Below, one piece after another: positions 6,497-7,712 of a DNA stretch of 7,712 nucleotides. The notes under the pieces were generated by a model that did not search any database, was not told the origin of the DNA, and was given only the letters and a program-made list of their open reading frames with translations. How positions within the stretch are numbered: the first letter of the stretch is position 1; each line of letters begins with the position of its first letter. The position numbers and the translations under genes were made by a program. The DNA comes from a gamma proteobacterium symbiont of Bathyaustriella thionipta (GTDB taxonomy: Bacteria > Pseudomonadota > Gammaproteobacteria > Chromatiales > Chromatiaceae). Location: the NCBI GenBank assembly GCA_025656895.1, contig JAHXHF010000255.1, positions 1 through 7,712 on the forward strand, read 5' to 3'.

Positions 6497-6532
6497 CATG
6501 ACTCATAGCCTATGCCATCCACAGCCTGACCA

Positions 6533-7180
6533 TCAGGAAATGGCCCCGTTTTCGGCTTGTTGTAAATCCTGCAGGCGCTGGTGGCGCTGGTTGTGAGCGC
6601 GCACATCCATAACGGTTTTGATGACAACCAGCAAAATCACACCCAACACAGGCTGTCCCAATAGAGTCAGCACAAAACCACCACCCAGTATTGTAAGATG
6701 CAGAATAATCACCCGGCCATAAGGCTCATTCATCAGTTGTTTGAGCGTGGCCCGCTGGTATTCCTGCCGCCCCATGTAATTGTTCAGGAAAGAAAACAGA
6801 TGACTGACAAACAAAGCCAGCAAGGCCCACTGCAAATGCAACTGACTGATCAGATGTAAAACCTGCGCTGCATGGATACTGCCCTGTTTCATACTGTTCG
6901 GGCCAAATAATGTCATTACGAAGACGCCATGCACATAAGTAAAAAAACCGTAATGCAGGCTGAAAAACAGCATGGTTGCTATCTTTTTGCCCCTTGCCTG
7001 GTCATCATCCTGATCCCCCCGGGAAAACCAGATACGGGGCAGATTAAACAAACCCGCCACAATATTTTCCAGCCAGAACAACAGCAGAACGGGAAATACC
7101 CGCCAGCCAAAAAACAGCACGCCCAGCAAAGGCAGCAGATTGGCCGCAATCAGGAAAAATACGCTTGAACGATTCTTCAT
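6533..7180 (-). CDS. DUF6498-type integral membrane protein
   Basis: This 215-residue membrane protein has no known function. Hydrophobic segments lie at about 7-25, 28-48, 67-92, 116-133, 157-174 and 177-190, and the tail (194-215) is hydrophilic and Gln-rich. I place it in the DUF6498 family from remembered family features: FWLENIVAGLFNLPRI (35-50), HYGFFTYVHGVF (76-87) and GRVIILHLTILGGGF (155-169). A polar acidic loop, GDQDDDQARGKK, lies at 55-66. The ATG at 7180 overlaps the stop of the glutaredoxin-like gene as TGATG; an in-frame ATG at 7198 would add six residues and overlap that gene by 19 bases. The one-base overlap matches the other junctions in this cluster, so I prefer it. Nothing supports a specific function. 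Confidence 0.8.
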   Translation of the reverse strand: MKNRSSVFFLIAANLLPLLGVLFFGWRVFPVLLLFWLENIVAGLFNLPRIWFSRGDQDDDQARGKKIATMLFFSLHYGFFTYVHGVFVMTLFGPNSMKQGSIHAAQVLHLISQLHLQWALLALFVSHLFSFLNNYMGRQEYQRATLKQLMNEPYGRVIILHLTILGGGFVLTLLGQPVLGVILLVVIKTVMDVRAHNQRHQRLQDLQQAENGAIS

Positions 7181-7467
7181 CACTGTACTTTTTTCCATAA
7201 GCGCTCAAAACGAGCGGGCTCGAACCCATCCAGACGCAGCTTGCCCAGCAAAATAATCGGCACACCCCGCCCGCGCAGGCGTTTGAAGTCCTTGCGACCT
7301 TTCGCATCCCGTTGCACATCGTATTCACGAAAAGCAATCTTTCTGGCTTTGAACCAGGCTTTCGCCTGACGGCAAAAAGGACAATTGCGTGAACTGTACA
7401 AAATAACCTGTAGCGTTTTTGCCGACCGGGCAGCCGCTTTTGTTGATGAAGTTGTTTTGCGAACCAT
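7180..7467 (-). CDS. Glutaredoxin-like protein
   Basis: This small thioredoxin-fold protein probably reduces disulfides or glutathione mixed disulfides in the cytoplasm. With the ATG at 7467 it has 95 residues. A basic, Ser/Thr/Ala-rich N-terminus (1-18) precedes the fold. The active site is CPFC (29-32) after the strand LQVILYSS (19-26). The cis-proline is in RGVP (67-70), and LDGFEP (79-84) is the glutathione-binding turn seen in NrdH/GrxC-like proteins. CPFC instead of CPYC is a common variant. The REYDV (47-51) strand after the first helix also fits. A TTG at 7479 would add four residues; neither start has a clear ribosome site. There is no signal peptide, so secretion is unlikely. The stop overlaps the DUF6498 start by one base, which suggests coupled synthesis. 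Confidence 0.83.
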   Translation of the reverse strand: MVRKTTSSTKAAARSAKTLQVILYSSRNCPFCRQAKAWFKARKIAFREYDVQRDAKGRKDFKRLRGRGVPIILLGKLRLDGFEPARFERLWKKVQ

Positions 7468-7503
7468 AGTACCATTCAAGATAACAGGAAAACGTCAACC
7501 TCT

Positions 7504-7712
7504 CTATTGCCAACCTTCGACTTTGTGTGTAGAACGGTTGACCTGTTCGCCCACACCTTCCACAACATAAGCAGCCCCCCCCCGGAACCCATATAATGAT
7601 GCAGCAGCCCCGAACTGACAATATTGGATACTGAGTCCGCACACAAGCTGTTCAACGGCCAATATGAGCTGGCTTTGTGCCAGCGCAAAGTGCGCGCGGA
7701 TGATGTTGCAAA
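7504..7712 (-). CDS. Possible C-terminal end of an upstream gene (partial, doubtful)
   Basis: A minus-strand frame is open from the right edge for 68 codons to TAG at 7506-7504, and ends 36 bases before the glutaredoxin ATG. It contains hydrophobic and Ala/Gly-rich stretches and ends in VEGVGEQVNRSTHKVEGWQ. Codon first positions are G-rich in its last 38 codons, as in real genes. I do not recognise a family. The frame crosses a run of nine G, so one indel would change the reading. A second minus-strand frame is also open across the same region (7476-7712), and a plus-strand frame from TTG 7624 to the edge also looks protein-like but lacks a ribosome site. The region may therefore be non-coding or contain a gene on the other strand. 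Confidence 0.3.
   Translation of the reverse strand, partial: CNIIRAHFALAQSQLILAVEQLVCGLSIQYCQFGAAASLYGFRGGAAYVVEGVGEQVNRSTHKVEGWQ
7575..7583. repeat. Homopolymer run of nine C (G on the minus strand)
   Basis: Nine consecutive C on the plus strand is the longest G/C homopolymer I noticed in the window. It falls inside the doubtful partial reading frame at 7504-7712. Such runs slip during replication and are also a common place for sequencing or assembly length errors. Confidence 0.9.

Noticed and set aside
7592..7597. Perfect TATAAT on the plus strand as promoter for a gene starting at TTG 7624
   Set aside because: No -35 element at a workable distance, no ribosome site before the TTG, and the frame is visible for only 29 codons. 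Noted as an alternative to the minus-strand partial frame.

Overview
The window looks like a chromosomal segment of a Gram-negative proteobacterium, probably a gammaproteobacterium. The reasons are a Zur repressor that aligns closely with the E. coli protein, including the spacing of its metal ligands, a Zur-type operator, a three-part zinc importer with a periplasmic binding protein, and an envelope-sensing c-di-GMP enzyme paired with a secreted LysM/FecR protein. Base composition is balanced. I see no insertion sequence, integrase, tRNA, rRNA or CRISPR array. Genus cannot be decided from this sequence.

Left part (277-3207, plus strand): a compact zinc-homeostasis operon, znuA-znuC-znuB-zur. 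The genes touch or overlap at every junction (1-base overlap, zero gap, 8-base overlap). A 16-bp perfect palindrome at 216-231, containing a near-consensus Zur box at 220-232, lies just before znuA. Because the repressor gene is the last gene of the operon it controls, the layout predicts a self-limiting loop: in zinc plenty, Zur shuts off both the importer and itself. Before it, on the minus strand, the first 17 codons of a divergent, unidentified gene run off the left edge.

Right part (3220-7467, minus strand, read right to left): a small glutaredoxin-like protein, a DUF6498-type membrane protein, a secreted LysM + FecR + two fibronectin-III-like domain protein, a CHASE2-GGDEF diguanylate cyclase, and a 102-residue membrane protein. 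Three of the four junctions are tight (two TGATG stop/start overlaps and a 24-base gap). The exception is the 74-base gap before the LysM-FecR gene, which holds a perfect TATAAT -10 element. The last three genes therefore probably form their own envelope-sensing/c-di-GMP unit. The two operons converge with only 12 bases between stop codons and no obvious terminator.

Right edge (7468-7712): no confident gene. One minus-strand frame is open for 68 codons up to the window edge, crosses a run of nine G and ends 36 bases before the glutaredoxin start. It may be the tail of an upstream gene, but the evidence is weak.

I do not see a clearly new system. The points most worth following are the FecR/CHASE2 signalling pair with its small membrane partner, the altered metal-site motif in ZnuA, and the glutaredoxin-DUF6498 coupling.
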